Part shown: positions 47,785 to 58,658 of the stretch, one piece after another
Layout: each line of letters opens with the position of its first letter
How positions within the stretch are numbered: the stretch's first letter is position 1
NCBI GenBank assembly: GCA_025506515.1
Contig: CM046444.1
Coordinates: 76,069,533 to 76,133,532 of the forward strand
Length of the DNA: 64,000 nt
Source: Flaveria trinervia
Lineage: Eukaryota > Streptophyta > Magnoliopsida > Asterales > Asteraceae
Direction of reading: 5' to 3'
The notes under the pieces: model-generated
The model's database searches: none
What the model was told of the DNA's origin: nothing
The model's input: the letters and a program-made list of their open reading frames with translations, nothing else
Made by a program: the position numbers and the translations under genes

Positions 47785-48669
47785 TGTTGGACCAAAAGAA
47801 CCAATGAGCCAAGATCAGAAAACCTCTAAGTCCCACACGGTATCACAACAACTGCTGAAAGCCTCATCAGTAGTTTGACAAGTGCTGAAGACTACACAGC
47901 TGAAGATCAAGTGCTGAAGACCTTAACAGCTGAAGAACCAAAGTGCTGAAGTACAACAGCTGAAGAACACAAGTATGAAGCTGAAAGACCAAAGTACTGA
48001 AGTACAACAGCTGAAGAGTTCACAAGTACTGAAGATCAACAACTGATGTACAAAGTCTGAAGACAAAGACTGAAGACATCAGCTGATGATATCTACTAAA
48101 GTCATCAGCTGATGAAACACCTGAAGGACAAAGTCTGAAGATCAAGTACTGAAGCCTCAGTAGTTTGTCACAACTGCTGAAGAGTACTTCTTCAGTAGTT
48201 GTGATATCAGTAGTTTTATATTTATGTTTCAGTAGTTTTGTAAAACGACTGAAGAGCTTGTTCTTCAGTCGTTGTAGTTTCAGTAGTTTTATATTTTGTA
48301 CTTACATGCTGATATGTTCTCAGTAGTTGTGAACATTTCAGTAGTTTGTTAAGAATTAGTTTTTTTGTATTGGATCTGCCAGTTGTCACTTTCCGTGATA
48401 ACAGCAGTGACTGTTGCACTCTATATAAGGAGTGACAACCTATTGTAATATTGAGAATGAGTAATGAATGGAATGAATGATTGATTTGATTAGAAATATT
48501 CTACATCTATAAACATTCCTAGAAATCAGAAATACATATCTCCTCCCTATAACCGTATGCGATCTTAATGCTTACAAGTATCGATTGCTTGCTACATTTG
48601 TCTAATTCTAGTCTGTATTCCGCTGCTTTCTATTCTGATACATCAAACTTGTGATCTCTGATCCTGTCA
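47785..48669 (+). repeat. P1 3' LTR (885 bp)
   Basis: It runs from TGTTGGACC to GATCCTGTCA and is nearly the same as 36233-37121, with scattered single-base losses. It is preceded by the polypurine tract CAGGGGGAGTT (about 47774-47784). Confidence 0.93.
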
Positions 48670-49254
48670 AATGGTATCGAGCAGGTTAATCATTGATCGA
48701 TCTAATAATGATCATTGAAACTGCTATTCAAGATCTAAGTTGATGAATAGCTTGTTTTTTGCAAGAAACGGTTATATAGATTGATTTTCTGCATTTCTGC
48801 TCATTCATCCTGAGATCTTTTTCTGGTTCTCATTGAGTTTGTTGTGGTTCTAAAACGTTTTAAACTTGAACTAACTGTTTTTGAATTGAAAATGACCACT
48901 CCTTCCAATGATCCTCATAATACTGGTTCCTCACCCAGCCACCTATGCTGGTTAGGAATGAGTATAACATATGGCAAAGACGTATGCTCCATCACTATCT
49001 GTTAAAGCGCATGGTGTTGGCATCAGTGGTACAGGGGCCACACAAGCCTATGGTGAATAACCCGGAAACCAATCAAATGGTTCCGAAGAGGAGGAGCAAT
49101 ACTCAGATGAGGATAAGAAGTTGCTTGAGATTGATGCAAAAGCCCATGGAATTCTGGCCATGGCATTGCCCAATGAAATCTATCTGGGCTAATGCATCAT
49201 GAAACTGCTATGACCTCTGGATTGCTTTGAAAGAACAATTTGGAGGAACAGATG
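48670..49254 (+). pseudogene. gag: Extra P1 primer site, leader and gag N-terminus after the 3' LTR
   Basis: It repeats P1 37122 to about 37725: primer site, leader and gag from the ATG at 48891 to the YDLWIALKEQFGG region. It ends inside gag at about 49254, where M1 sequence resumes. Numerous one-base deletions relative to the first copy break the frame. A tandem internal segment of this kind is not part of a normal insertion. Confidence 0.88.
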
Positions 49255-52200
49255 ACCTTGTAAGCACCGACCTGGGAAGAAGTCTCAAAGATGTGTTTGG
49301 CAAAGGATGGATGGGAACTCTGTCTTGGGGAGCTGGACACAAAGCTATTACCCCATCCATGCGATCTACTTCCCAAATATGAGTCTGTAAGACTCCCTTG
49401 TAGGCCTCAATGAGGTTACTTGTTCCTCCATGGTAAGCTCTTCTGCTTCTCCTTCAAAGAGTGATTCAGGCCCATAGTACTCAGATAGGTATTGACCTGC
49501 TTCCCATTTTTTAGCTCCACAGTTGTTATGATTCTATAAGCAAATTCATCTAGGTGAATACCCTTTAAAAACAACTGGAGCTCATTCTTTTTAACTTCCT
49601 CAAGCCTCCTATATACTAACCCCTTTTTCACCACTTTATTCTCCACATCTTTTATGGGGTCAGTTTAGCTTCATAGGCTTTCTTGAAGTCATCTAGGATC
49701 TCCCAAGGTGATACTACAAAGGCCAGAGAGATCACTTCATCTACAATCTTCTTTACTTGGCCAATGTATCTCTGTGGAATATTTTTCTTTTGAATCCTAT
49801 AAGACACCCTGGGATCAGGCCAAATCCTCATTCTCTCTTTTTGATATTGAAATCTGTGTCTTAGAGTGTATAACCTCTGAGCATGTTTCTTCATGTTGAT
49901 GATTGAAGATGTGGCAACATATGCTTTGTCAACTCTTCTCAACAATTCCTCATCATGTCGTTTGTGAAGCTCTTCTTCTTCTAGCTTCACTTTCATAATT
50001 TGTCTTTGAGATTCAGGAGTAATTGTTGGAGAGTGACATATGGCCTTAGGCAACTGTATAACAGCTGAGATTGGCAGCCTATCTTCATCTTCATCATTAT
50101 CTTCTTCTTCCTCTTGTAGCCTCAGTACCCTTCTCTTCCTCTTCTGGGGTACATCATCAGCTATTGCTTTTGTGGGTAAGGGAATTGGTTTAGTGGGTTG
50201 TGGTTGTGGTGGTTTTGGTGTGGGAATGTTGACAGGCTGTTCTAGCATTTTAGATGTAACTGAGGCTTTGGATTGTTTGACCACTTCAGTCCTGCTCCCA
50301 GCACCAACTTCATTCAAAGCTTCAATGACCAACCCTTTGGTGTATACTTCAGACGAATAGATCTTGGTGGTTACTGCCAAGATGCTGTCCCTGGACCATG
50401 ACTTGATTTCAATCAATGATCTTCCAAGATATTTAGCTATAAACCTCATCATGATTTCCAATCTCTCCCTTTCCATCACATTATAACTGGCCCATCTTGA
50501 TTGTATCTCTTCTATTTCCAGCCTTCTGATCTCAGAATCTAATGTGGCCGTGTCATGACCATGTTTAAATAGCTGATCTATAATTATATCCATTGATCTG
50601 CTATGAGCTTCATCAGCATCTTTAACAAGGTCTTCTAATGATTTCTCTTCATCAGCTTCTGACTCACTCAGCACTTTTCTTTCTTCAATCTATTACTGCT
50701 CTGAGATTAGTTCTTTCTCAACCCCTTTTTCTTTCTCAGTCTGTTTCTTTGTTTCAGCCTCTTTCTCAGCATCAACTCTCTTTCTTTTCTTGTCTTTCAC
50801 TGCCTTTGACTGTGCTCTCCCCCCTTTTTGGTTGCATTGGAATCAGGTTTTGGAAGGGAGAAAGAGATTTGAAGAGCATCATCAATAAGGGTTTGTACAT
50901 TTGAGGGAATCCTCTCATCAATGGCTTTATGCACTATATCAGTGATGATGGGAGTGATGAGAGGTAAGGATTTTTGAAAGATAGTAACCATCTGCTCAGA
51001 GGGGTTCTGTCCCTGAGAGATGGTGCCGAAAGCAGAGGCTGGTGGCTCAGTTATGTGGGTAGGCTCAGTCTTTGGTAAACCTTCAATTGAAGGTGCCATC
51101 TGTGGGGTTTGTGGGGTAGATGGTCTTTGATCCTGAGACATGTTGGCAAGCAGCTCTTTGAGTCTGCTCACTTATTCTTCAGGATTGTATTGTGGGCTAG
51201 AACATCCTAGAAAAAGCCCAGGTCATCATCATTCTCAGATGAATCACCTGACCTCTTGATTGAATCAGGATGTACATGCTCCGAGTGTAGATCAGTAGTA
51301 GCATGTGCCCCTTGTTCGTGGTACTGGGGACTTCCTGCCTCAGGACTATGTCCTTCATCGGCAGTTGCCTCTCGTGAGGTCTTATGGATAGTACCAACTT
51401 CATCCTGATCATTTACTGAAGCAGGAGAAGTGGCAGCCTCACCAGAAGTTCGAATCTCCTTTTCTACACTTGGAGATGGAACATGGTAACCCCTGTGCTG
51501 TGGGTTATCAGAAGCACTTTGTTCCTCCCCCTCAATGGTTGAGGCTATCCCAGGTTTGATTGGTATCTGGGGGGGTGAGGAATGCAACTGAGTCAGCACA
51601 TTTGCAACTATTATGATAGGACTTTGGGGGACGGTTGTAGTGGGAGATGGTGTGAAGGCGGTATGCACCGGGGAGAGTGGTGTGTTTCAATGGCAACCTC
51701 CTCAAGTGAGGAAGGTTCCAGATGTATAGGTACCCCATAGGTGGTTGCTACAGGCTCCTGTTGAGAGGAAACCTGAGCGGTGAGGGTGGGTGAGTACGTG
51801 TATCTACTTGGGGGTTATGACCAGTAGATATATCCTACGTTTGTGTTGCAGGGGCATCCTCAGGGGACTCATTTCCCTGAGTGGCCTTTTTGGCTTTCTT
51901 GTGTTTGGGTTTGGTGGGGACTTTGGATTTGGAGCTGGTGGCTGTGGGTTACAGCTGCGTGGGTTTTCGCAGGTTGGCAGCGTGTTTGAGTGACTGGTCT
52001 GAGTTGTGCGTGGAGTATACTTGAGGCAATACAGCCATGGCAGGGACTCCAAGGTCAACAAGTCCCTCAGCTTTCAGCTGGTTCTCTATTATGGCCATTA
52101 TGAAACGTGGATATAATATCCATCGGTTAGCAATAGGTTTGGAGGCCATATCCTTAAGTTCAAGAAATAATATTTCAGAAAAATTTAAGTTTTGTTGCTC

Positions 52201-52700
52201 AAGGATAGCGAAAAATACCTGCTGCCACCTAGTAGACATTTGATCCACGACGAAGTCTTAGGGGCTAGGCACACATTTACCATATGAAAAATAAGGCGTT
52301 CGGTGTCATGGAAATGCCTCTTTAAGATGGTAGAAGCGCTGAGGTTACCCTGATATCCATGTTGGGCAAAGGATAGATCAATGATGCCCTTTGAATATCC
52401 AGCGGGGAAGGTGGCATCATCCAGGTGTAGTATTTGGCGAAGGATTGCCGGAGTGATGACCACCTTTCGAGAGTTGACGAACGACTGGAGAGACTCGGTG
52501 GAATTCTCCCCAGTGGTAAGGGTGACGTTCGTCCAGAGCTGTGTTAGGGATTCAGCATAAATGGTAGGATTGATAAGGAAGGCCGTTTTGTATGGAGAAT
52601 GGACCATGAGATCAATAGCAGTATCAAACTTCATCCAGAAAGGTGATTTGGTAAGGTAGGCAACACAGTTATGTCGTGGTCTAAGCTGCATGTTCGCCAT
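49255..52700 (-). pseudogene. M1 post-pol accessory ORF (longest open copy)
   Basis: Minus strand, ATG at 52700 (MANMQLRPRHNCVAYLTKS). The N-terminal domain (52700-52185) includes NPTIYAESLTQLWTNV and VVITPAILRQILHL; a frameshift lies near 52245. A Pro/Ser-rich linker follows (52060-51210), then MSRLKELLANMSQ (51171 onward) and a Lys-rich tract near 50790. A 340-codon open block (50674-49652) has RWASYNVMERERLEIM, a basic KRKRRVLR stretch, an acidic EEEEDNDEDED run, and RRVDKAYVATSS with WPDPRVSYRI. More readable sequence runs to 49416. The basic cluster could be a nuclear localisation signal. The last part is at 36121-36232. Not recognised as an enzyme. Confidence 0.75.
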
Positions 52701-52767
52701 TGATGTGAGAGAAGGTTTGGAGTTTTTGAACGCTAGGTTTGAGATGATGAAGCTTTGTAGGATTAAG

Positions 52768-52775
52768 TATTTATA
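52768..52775 (-). promoter_or_regulatory. Putative internal promoter (TATA) of M1 accessory ORF
   Basis: Minus-strand TATAAATA, 68-75 bp before the accessory ATG. It follows the repeat array at 52776-53029. P1 has a TATA box in the same position. Confidence 0.6.
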
Positions 52776-53029
52776 GGATAAGGGTTATGAAGCAACTGAA
52801 GGGTTTGGTGTTAGTCATGAGTAGTTTTAAACGATTGATGATGTGATATTAACCTTCAAAGGTTGAAACAACTGAAGTCTTGGTTTTAGGCATCACTAGT
52901 TATAAAACTACTGAAAAACCATTGTTTTGACTTCAGATATTGGAAACAACTGAGAACTTGGTGTTAGTCATCAGTAGCTATGAAACTACTGAAGACATGG
53001 TTTTGTCATCAGTTGTTGTAAACAGCTGA
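52776..53029 (-). repeat. M1 spacer repeat array, proximal part
   Basis: ACTACTGAA, CAACTGA and CAGCTGA units, continuing at 54906 after the solo LTR. The same family as in the LTR U3. Confidence 0.8.
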
Positions 53030-54905
53030 TGTAAGGCCCCGTTCCCGGGACGCTTACAGCTAGGTTCTCATCGCACACAAAACATATAATTACATTTGTA
53101 TTTAATAAATCGCAGCGGAAAACTAAAACAAACTTTCATTTCCATGTTAAAGATTTTGCAAGTTAATACGACATTCATTACAAAATAGCTTGTTCGCATT
53201 ACAATGCAAAAACATTAATCAAAAGAATGCCATCCCCAAAAGAGCTGAGTAGTCTCCCGTGCCATCCTCAGCAACCATTACTTGCCAACTGGAAACACAT
53301 CAAAGTCAGCGTTGCTGAGTGAGTTCTAATTTTATAAATAAAACATACTTTACTTTCATATAAAACCGTTCGTTACTTTTACATGATCACACATCGTACG
53401 TACACATAGATAATATCATTATTATCTTCTTCATTCGTTCATTCGTTCTTTCATTACCTTACTTGCGCATCGTACATCATCCATACCAATACCATGTGCT
53501 ACACCCGGTTAGTCGTAGCTACCGGGCCGAAGTCAACAAATGAACAGCTAAACGTATGCCACGGTACTAGGAGTAACAATCAGTCTTAGCTACTGGGCCG
53601 AAGTCAACGAATGAACAGCTAAACGTATGCCATAGTACTAGGGGTGAGCGGTAGAGGTTCTACATTCAGGGTCAATCACCAAGAAGGACCTGTTATCCGA
53701 TGTGTGCAAGACATTTCATTCGTTCATTAATACATGCATTCATTCATCATGTTCCTCTTCTTTATCTTTCACTTTACGTTACATAATACTTCTTTCATTC
53801 ATCATAATAGGTAAAGCCATAGGAAAGATAGTAAACATCATATTAAGGGAAAATTAACATACATCAACATCACGTCATACAGGGCAACATCATACATACA
53901 CAACATGCAACATCATCACCCTCATCATGCCCAACATGCTATCTAAGACCTCGATCGTCGTCTTAAAACTCTTATGGGAACCTTTACGTCAAAACTTACA
54001 TTTGCACTTTCCCCCGAAAGTCAGAAGTCAATCTACATCTTCCTCGGTTACAACAGCCCTATTCGGGCGTATGGACACCCTTCAGTCGCATGGCCTCCGT
54101 GCGACTGAACATCATGCGATTGAACTAATACGGATGAACACCTATGCGAATGAACATCCAGTCGTGCGAATGGACAATGCGGATGTACACCTATGCGACT
54201 GGACCTTTAGTCGTGCAAATGGTCCTTCAGTCGCATGACCCGCATACGACTGGCCCTCCAGTCGTGCGAATGAACCCCAATCGCACCCTAATCGGCCGTA
54301 TGGCCTCCATTCAGCCTCCAGTCGGTCGCCTAGCCCTAACTGATACAGAATGCAGTTCAACCCGACTGCAGCCGAGGGTTTTCGGCCTCCAAACTCATCT
54401 AAACCCATTTTAAGCCTAAATCGACCATCCTAAACCTTAGGGATGCATACCATAACATTAATCAAGCACAACCAAGCAAGAAATCAAGCCCCAAACGGGT
54501 CCTACGCATACATACACGCATACATACGGGTCTTCACCCAAAAACGCGAAAAAGGGTTTTCAGATGTGTTCCAGCACCAAAATCATTCAAAAACATGTAA
54601 AAGAGGGGTCCTAGAACTCACCTAAACGAGCACAACGACAAGAGCTTCGATTGGCTTGCTTCACGATGATTTGGCGACCCGAACCAACCCGAACCAACAC
54701 TTTTTTCCTCTTTTTCTCTTCTTTCTCTATTCTCCCTTTAAGAAGCTGAAATGTGGGTGTGGGGAGAGTGGGCTGCCCTCTCCCTACATATATCACCGTA
54801 TTTTCCCAACTTTTCTTCGTTGGTGAGTTTGGTCCCTCGACTTTTGGACTTTATTTTCTTTTCTTTCGCCACCATCTTCAAAATAATAAATATCCGGGTG
54901 TTACA
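53030..54905 (-). repeat. Solo LTR (1,876 bp), probably Ty3/gypsy type
   Basis: Its ends are TGTAAGGCCCC at 53030 and GGGTGTTACA at 54905, flanked by identical GCTGA (53025-53029 and 54906-54910). No internal gag-pol is present, so it fits a solo LTR left by LTR-LTR recombination. Read on the minus strand it begins TGTAACACCCGG and ends GGGGCCTTACA, a common plant gypsy LTR form; the orientation and class are inferred. Repeated GTCGCATG/CATGCGAC units at 54061-54300 resemble those of element E. Confidence 0.88.
54061..54300. repeat. Palindromic GTCGCATG/TGCGACTG array in the solo LTR
   Basis: Units such as CAGTCGCA, nine bases, TGCGACTG (about 54084-54108) and AGTCGCATG...CATACGACT (about 54230-54252). 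About ten variants of GCGACTGGAC, GTCGTGCGAATGG and similar. Confidence 0.7.
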
Positions 54906-55332
54906 GCTGACGACCCGGGTGTTAGTCATCAGTAGTTGTGAAGCTACTGAAGACATGGTTTTGTCATCAGTTGTTGTAAACAGCTAACGACCTGGTGTTA
55001 GTCATCAGTAGTTGTGAATCTACTGAAGACATGGTTTTGTCATCAGTTGTTGTAAGATGAATCAGCAGTTTTAGAAACAACTGAAGAGAAAATTCCCGTC
55101 AGTAGTTTTCGTCAATTCTTAGCTTTTCAGCTGTTTCATACTGTCCTCAATACTTACTTATCAGACCTTTTGGTTGTTTTTCAGTTGTTTCATAGGACAA
55201 CAGTACTCATCTGTGTTTACTAACATCAGTAGTTAGAACTGCATCAGTAGTTTGTAACAGAAGCATTACTTATTTGTGACGTTTACTAATGATCATCAGT
55301 ATTTGTTTACTGAGATCATCAGTAATTGTCAC
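54906..55332 (-). repeat. M1 spacer repeat array, distal part
   Basis: A roughly 76-bp tandem unit with CATCAGTAGTTGTGAA, CTACTGAAGACATGG and CATCAGTTGTTGTAA occurs at 54921 and 54997, with a related copy near 52950-53029. It lies between pol and the accessory ORF, broken by the solo LTR. Confidence 0.8.
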
Positions 55333-58300
55333 TTATTCTAGCTGCAGCATACCAAGCCTTAAGACAAGGTTTTGGAAAGTTGAACTATCCAAAGGCTTAG
55401 TAAAAATGTCTGCAAGCTCATCAGCACTAGGCACAAACTTTGGATCAATGAGACCTTTTTCAAAATAGTCCCTAATAAAATGATGTCTGATCTCTATATG
55501 TTTGGTCCTAGAGTGCTAGACAGGATTCTTGACAATGCAAAGAGCTGAAGCACGGTACATTAATAATGGAATCTTAGTCTCTGTAATGCCATAATCCAAA
55601 AGTTGGTTCTGAAGCCAGAGTACCTGAGAAGTACAGCTTGCACCAGCAATGTACTCTGCTTCAGCAGTTGATGTAGCAACAAATGTTGTTTCTTACTCTG
55701 CCAAGAAATCAAACAGTTGCCCAGGAATTGACAGCCACCAGAAGATGACTTTCTAGTTAACTTACACCCCGCATAGTCACTATCAGAAAAAGCAACCAAT
55801 TTGCAAGAGTGTCCAGTGGAATACCATAAACCTAGAGATTGTGTACCTTGCAGATATCTAAAGATCCTCTTGTCTGCAATCAAATAAGACTCTTTAGGAG
55901 CAGCCTGAAATCTAGCACAAACACAAGTTGCAAACATGATATCTGGTCTAGAAGCTGTTAAATACATCAAGGACCCAATCATACATCGGTAAAGTGTTTC
56001 ATCAACAGTTTTACCTTTCTGATCTGCATCCAATTGTGTGGTGTTGTACATGGGAGTAGAACAGGGCTTACAATTTTGTAAATCAAACTTATTCAAAAGA
56101 TCTTTTGTATATTTAGACTGATGAATGAAAGTCCCATCAGCCTGTTGTTTGATTTGCAACCCTAGAAAGAACTGTAATTCTCCCACTGCACTCATTTCAA
56201 CCTTCGTTTTCATTAAATGGGTAAAGTCATCACACAACTAGGGATCAGAGGATGCAAAAATAATATCATCAACATAAATTTGAACAAGTAGCTTATGCTG
56301 ATCACCTTCTTAATGAACAAAGTTTTATCTATGGAGCCTCTAGTGAAATTATTTTGAAGAAGAAAATTTGATAATGTCTCATACCAGGCTCTAGGAGCTT
56401 GTTTCAACCCATAAAGAGCCTTATCAAGCTTGTATACCCACTCTGGATGTTTATTATCCTCAAAACCTTGTGGTTGACACACATAAACCTCTTCTTTTAT
56501 TTTACCATATAAAAATGCACTTTAAACATCCATTTGAAAAACTTTAAGATTGTGGAATGCAGCATAGGCTAAGATAATCTAATTGCCTCCAGTCTGGTGA
56601 CAGGAGCAAAGGTTTCATCGTAATCAATACCTTCTTCCTGTGCAAACCCCTAAACAACCAGTCTGACCTTGTTCTTAACAATAAGCCCATTTTCATCTGT
56701 TTTATTCCTAAACACCCATTTAGTGCCTATTGCACACTTACCTGGGGGTAAAGGAACCAGTTCCCACACCTACTGTTTGTTGAATTGAAGTAGCTCAAGC
56801 TGCATGGCTTCAACCCATCCATTATCTCTCAAAGCAACATGATAGTTCTTTGGCTCTAGCTGACTGATGAAGAGAGCATAGAAGCAACGTTAGACAATTG
56901 ACTTCTGGTTGAGACACCAGCATTGATATCACCAATGATTTGAGACATGGGGTGATTTTTCAGCTCTTGGTACCCTATGAGATCAGTGCAAGTGTTTGTA
57001 GCAGGCTCAACAGCAGCAGATGTTGATCCAGATTCTTGAAACCAAGTATTAGATGGCAAGTCAAATGATGTAGAGGAATCAGAAATCTCATTAGCATTTG
57101 TTGTGGATGGAGCTACTCAAGCTATAGGAACATCAAGTTTAGTAGACATAGGCAGTTGGTCACTAAACTGGAAAAGGTGATTACTGATATCATCATCATC
57201 TTCAGGACCACCAGGTGGAAGACTGTTGACAGGAGCAACAGCGAGAGCCTGATAAGGAACATATTGCAGTATATCCAAATCAAATAACTCCATAGGATTT
57301 TGTGGAATCTTGTCCATTGGAGATTCATTAAACTTCACATGCAGAGTCTCTTCAAGTATCTTTGTTCTGCAGTTGAAGACTTTGTATGCCTTGCAAGTAG
57401 ATGAATAACCAACAAAATACTCTGCATCCACCTTAGGATCAAATTTCTGGAGTTGATCCTTTGTGTTGAGAATAAAACAAGGACACCCAAAGGCTCTGAA
57501 AAATGAAATCAAAGGAGCCAAATGATGTAGAACATCATATGGAGTCTTCATCAACCTCTGATTCACTAAGGCTCTATTCTGCACATAGCAAGTTGTGTTA
57601 ACAACTTCAGCCCAAAAGGTCAGTGGCAAACTAGAGTCAGCCAACATGGACCTTGCAGCTTCAATTAAGGTCCTGTTCTTTCTCTCAACTACTCAATTTT
57701 GTGCTGGAGTCCTTGGGATGCTAAACTGCCTATTGATTCCCTTTGAGAGATAAAAATCATCAAGTGTATGGTTTCCGAATTCTATTCCATTATCACTTCT
57801 CATACACTTGACAGACAGGGAATACTGCCTCTCAACATACAACACAAAGTTTATAATCGTTTGAGCAGCCACATCCTTTGAATGCAAGAAGAAAGTCCAT
57901 ACAAATCTGGAGTAATCATCCACAATTACCAGACCGTATTTCTTCTTTGCCTTACTCATTACTCTCACAGGACCAAAGATATCTATGTGTAGTAATTGCA
58001 AGCAGGCAATGGACATAGGTTCTTCAATAGGAGGGAAAGAAACTTTGTGTTGTTTTCCTTTCAAACAAGCAGTGCCGTTGTCTTCACATCTGAACTCCTT
58101 CATAGGCAATCCCCTTACTAAACCATGATGTATCAGTTGATTCAAGTTTTTAAGATTCACATGACCTAGCCTTCTATGCCATAGAATAGATTCTTGAGGA
58201 GAAGCCTTGGAAAATAGGCAAGGATGGCCTTTGAGATCTATTTTCTTGGAAATATCTAAGGCATACACTCTACCTATCCTGTTGGCCCTTAGGAGAGTGT

Positions 58301-58633
58301 GATCATCCAACACCTTATCAATCAAACTCAGAACTTTGGATGATAGAATCCTACAATTCTGACTGGTGAAAAGAGCAATATGGCCTTTATCACACGTTTG
58401 ACTGACATCAAGAGATTGTACTTGAGATTCTCCACATGGTTAACATCATCAAACCTTATTTCCCCATTGGAAACAAAGTCTTTCCCAATGATGTAACCCT
58501 TAGCATCATTACCAAAAGAAACGAACCCCTTCTTTCCTTGAGAGTAATCATGAAGAAGAAAGCTGTTCCCTGTCATACACATAGATCCTCAACTATCTAC
58601 ATACCGGATGCTACTATGGCATGCTGAAAAACC
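55333..58633 (-). pseudogene. pol: M1 pol: protease, integrase, RT, RNase H
   Basis: Minus strand. The protease begins at 58633 with RYVDS, a TGA in the active-site loop, then GSMCMTGNSF. The GAG-pre-integrase motif LWHRRLGHVNLKN is near 58170. Integrase has Asp in HIDIFGP (about 57985) and RSDNGIEF (about 57800). The linker pieces lie at 57647-56856. RT runs at 56530-55900; the YVDD site near 56275 is degraded (FMLMILF in the open frame). RNase H runs from about 55790 (SDSDYAGCKLTRK) to the TAA at 55335-55333. It is more decayed than P1 pol. Confidence 0.9.
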
Positions 58634-58658
58634 CTGCAATCATAATAAATTAGTTAGT
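58634..58658 (-). promoter_or_regulatory. Putative 3' splice site at gag/pol junction, M1
   Basis: On the minus strand, ACTAAC (58658-58653) precedes the gag TAA, then ATTGCAG ends at 58634. The branch A (58654) is 20 nt from the final G. Pol opens right after it in the +1 frame, and that frame has a TGA just upstream of the AG. Confidence 0.5.

Larger units (their letters stand above)
36233..49254 (+). mobile_element. Element P1: Sirevirus-like copia with an extra internal piece on its right side
   Basis: LTRs at 36233-37121 and 47785-48669 enclose gag, pol, spacer and accessory ORF. Beyond the 3' LTR the sequence continues with a second primer site, leader and the first part of gag (48670-49254), and only then returns to M1. 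The left flank ends ACCCT and M1 resumes with ACCT at 49255-49258, so the target repeat sits next to the gag fragment rather than the LTR. Gag-pol is almost complete, broken by single-base indels. Confidence 0.9.

Noticed and set aside
47785..48669. Independent solo LTR
   Set aside because: It is preceded by a P1 polypurine tract and followed by a primer site, so it is an internal LTR of P1 rather than a separate solo copy.
49652..50674. 340-codon minus-strand frame as a host gene
   Set aside because: It has a diverged, broken counterpart in P1 at 46330-47280 at the same post-pol position, so it is part of the retrotransposon accessory ORF.
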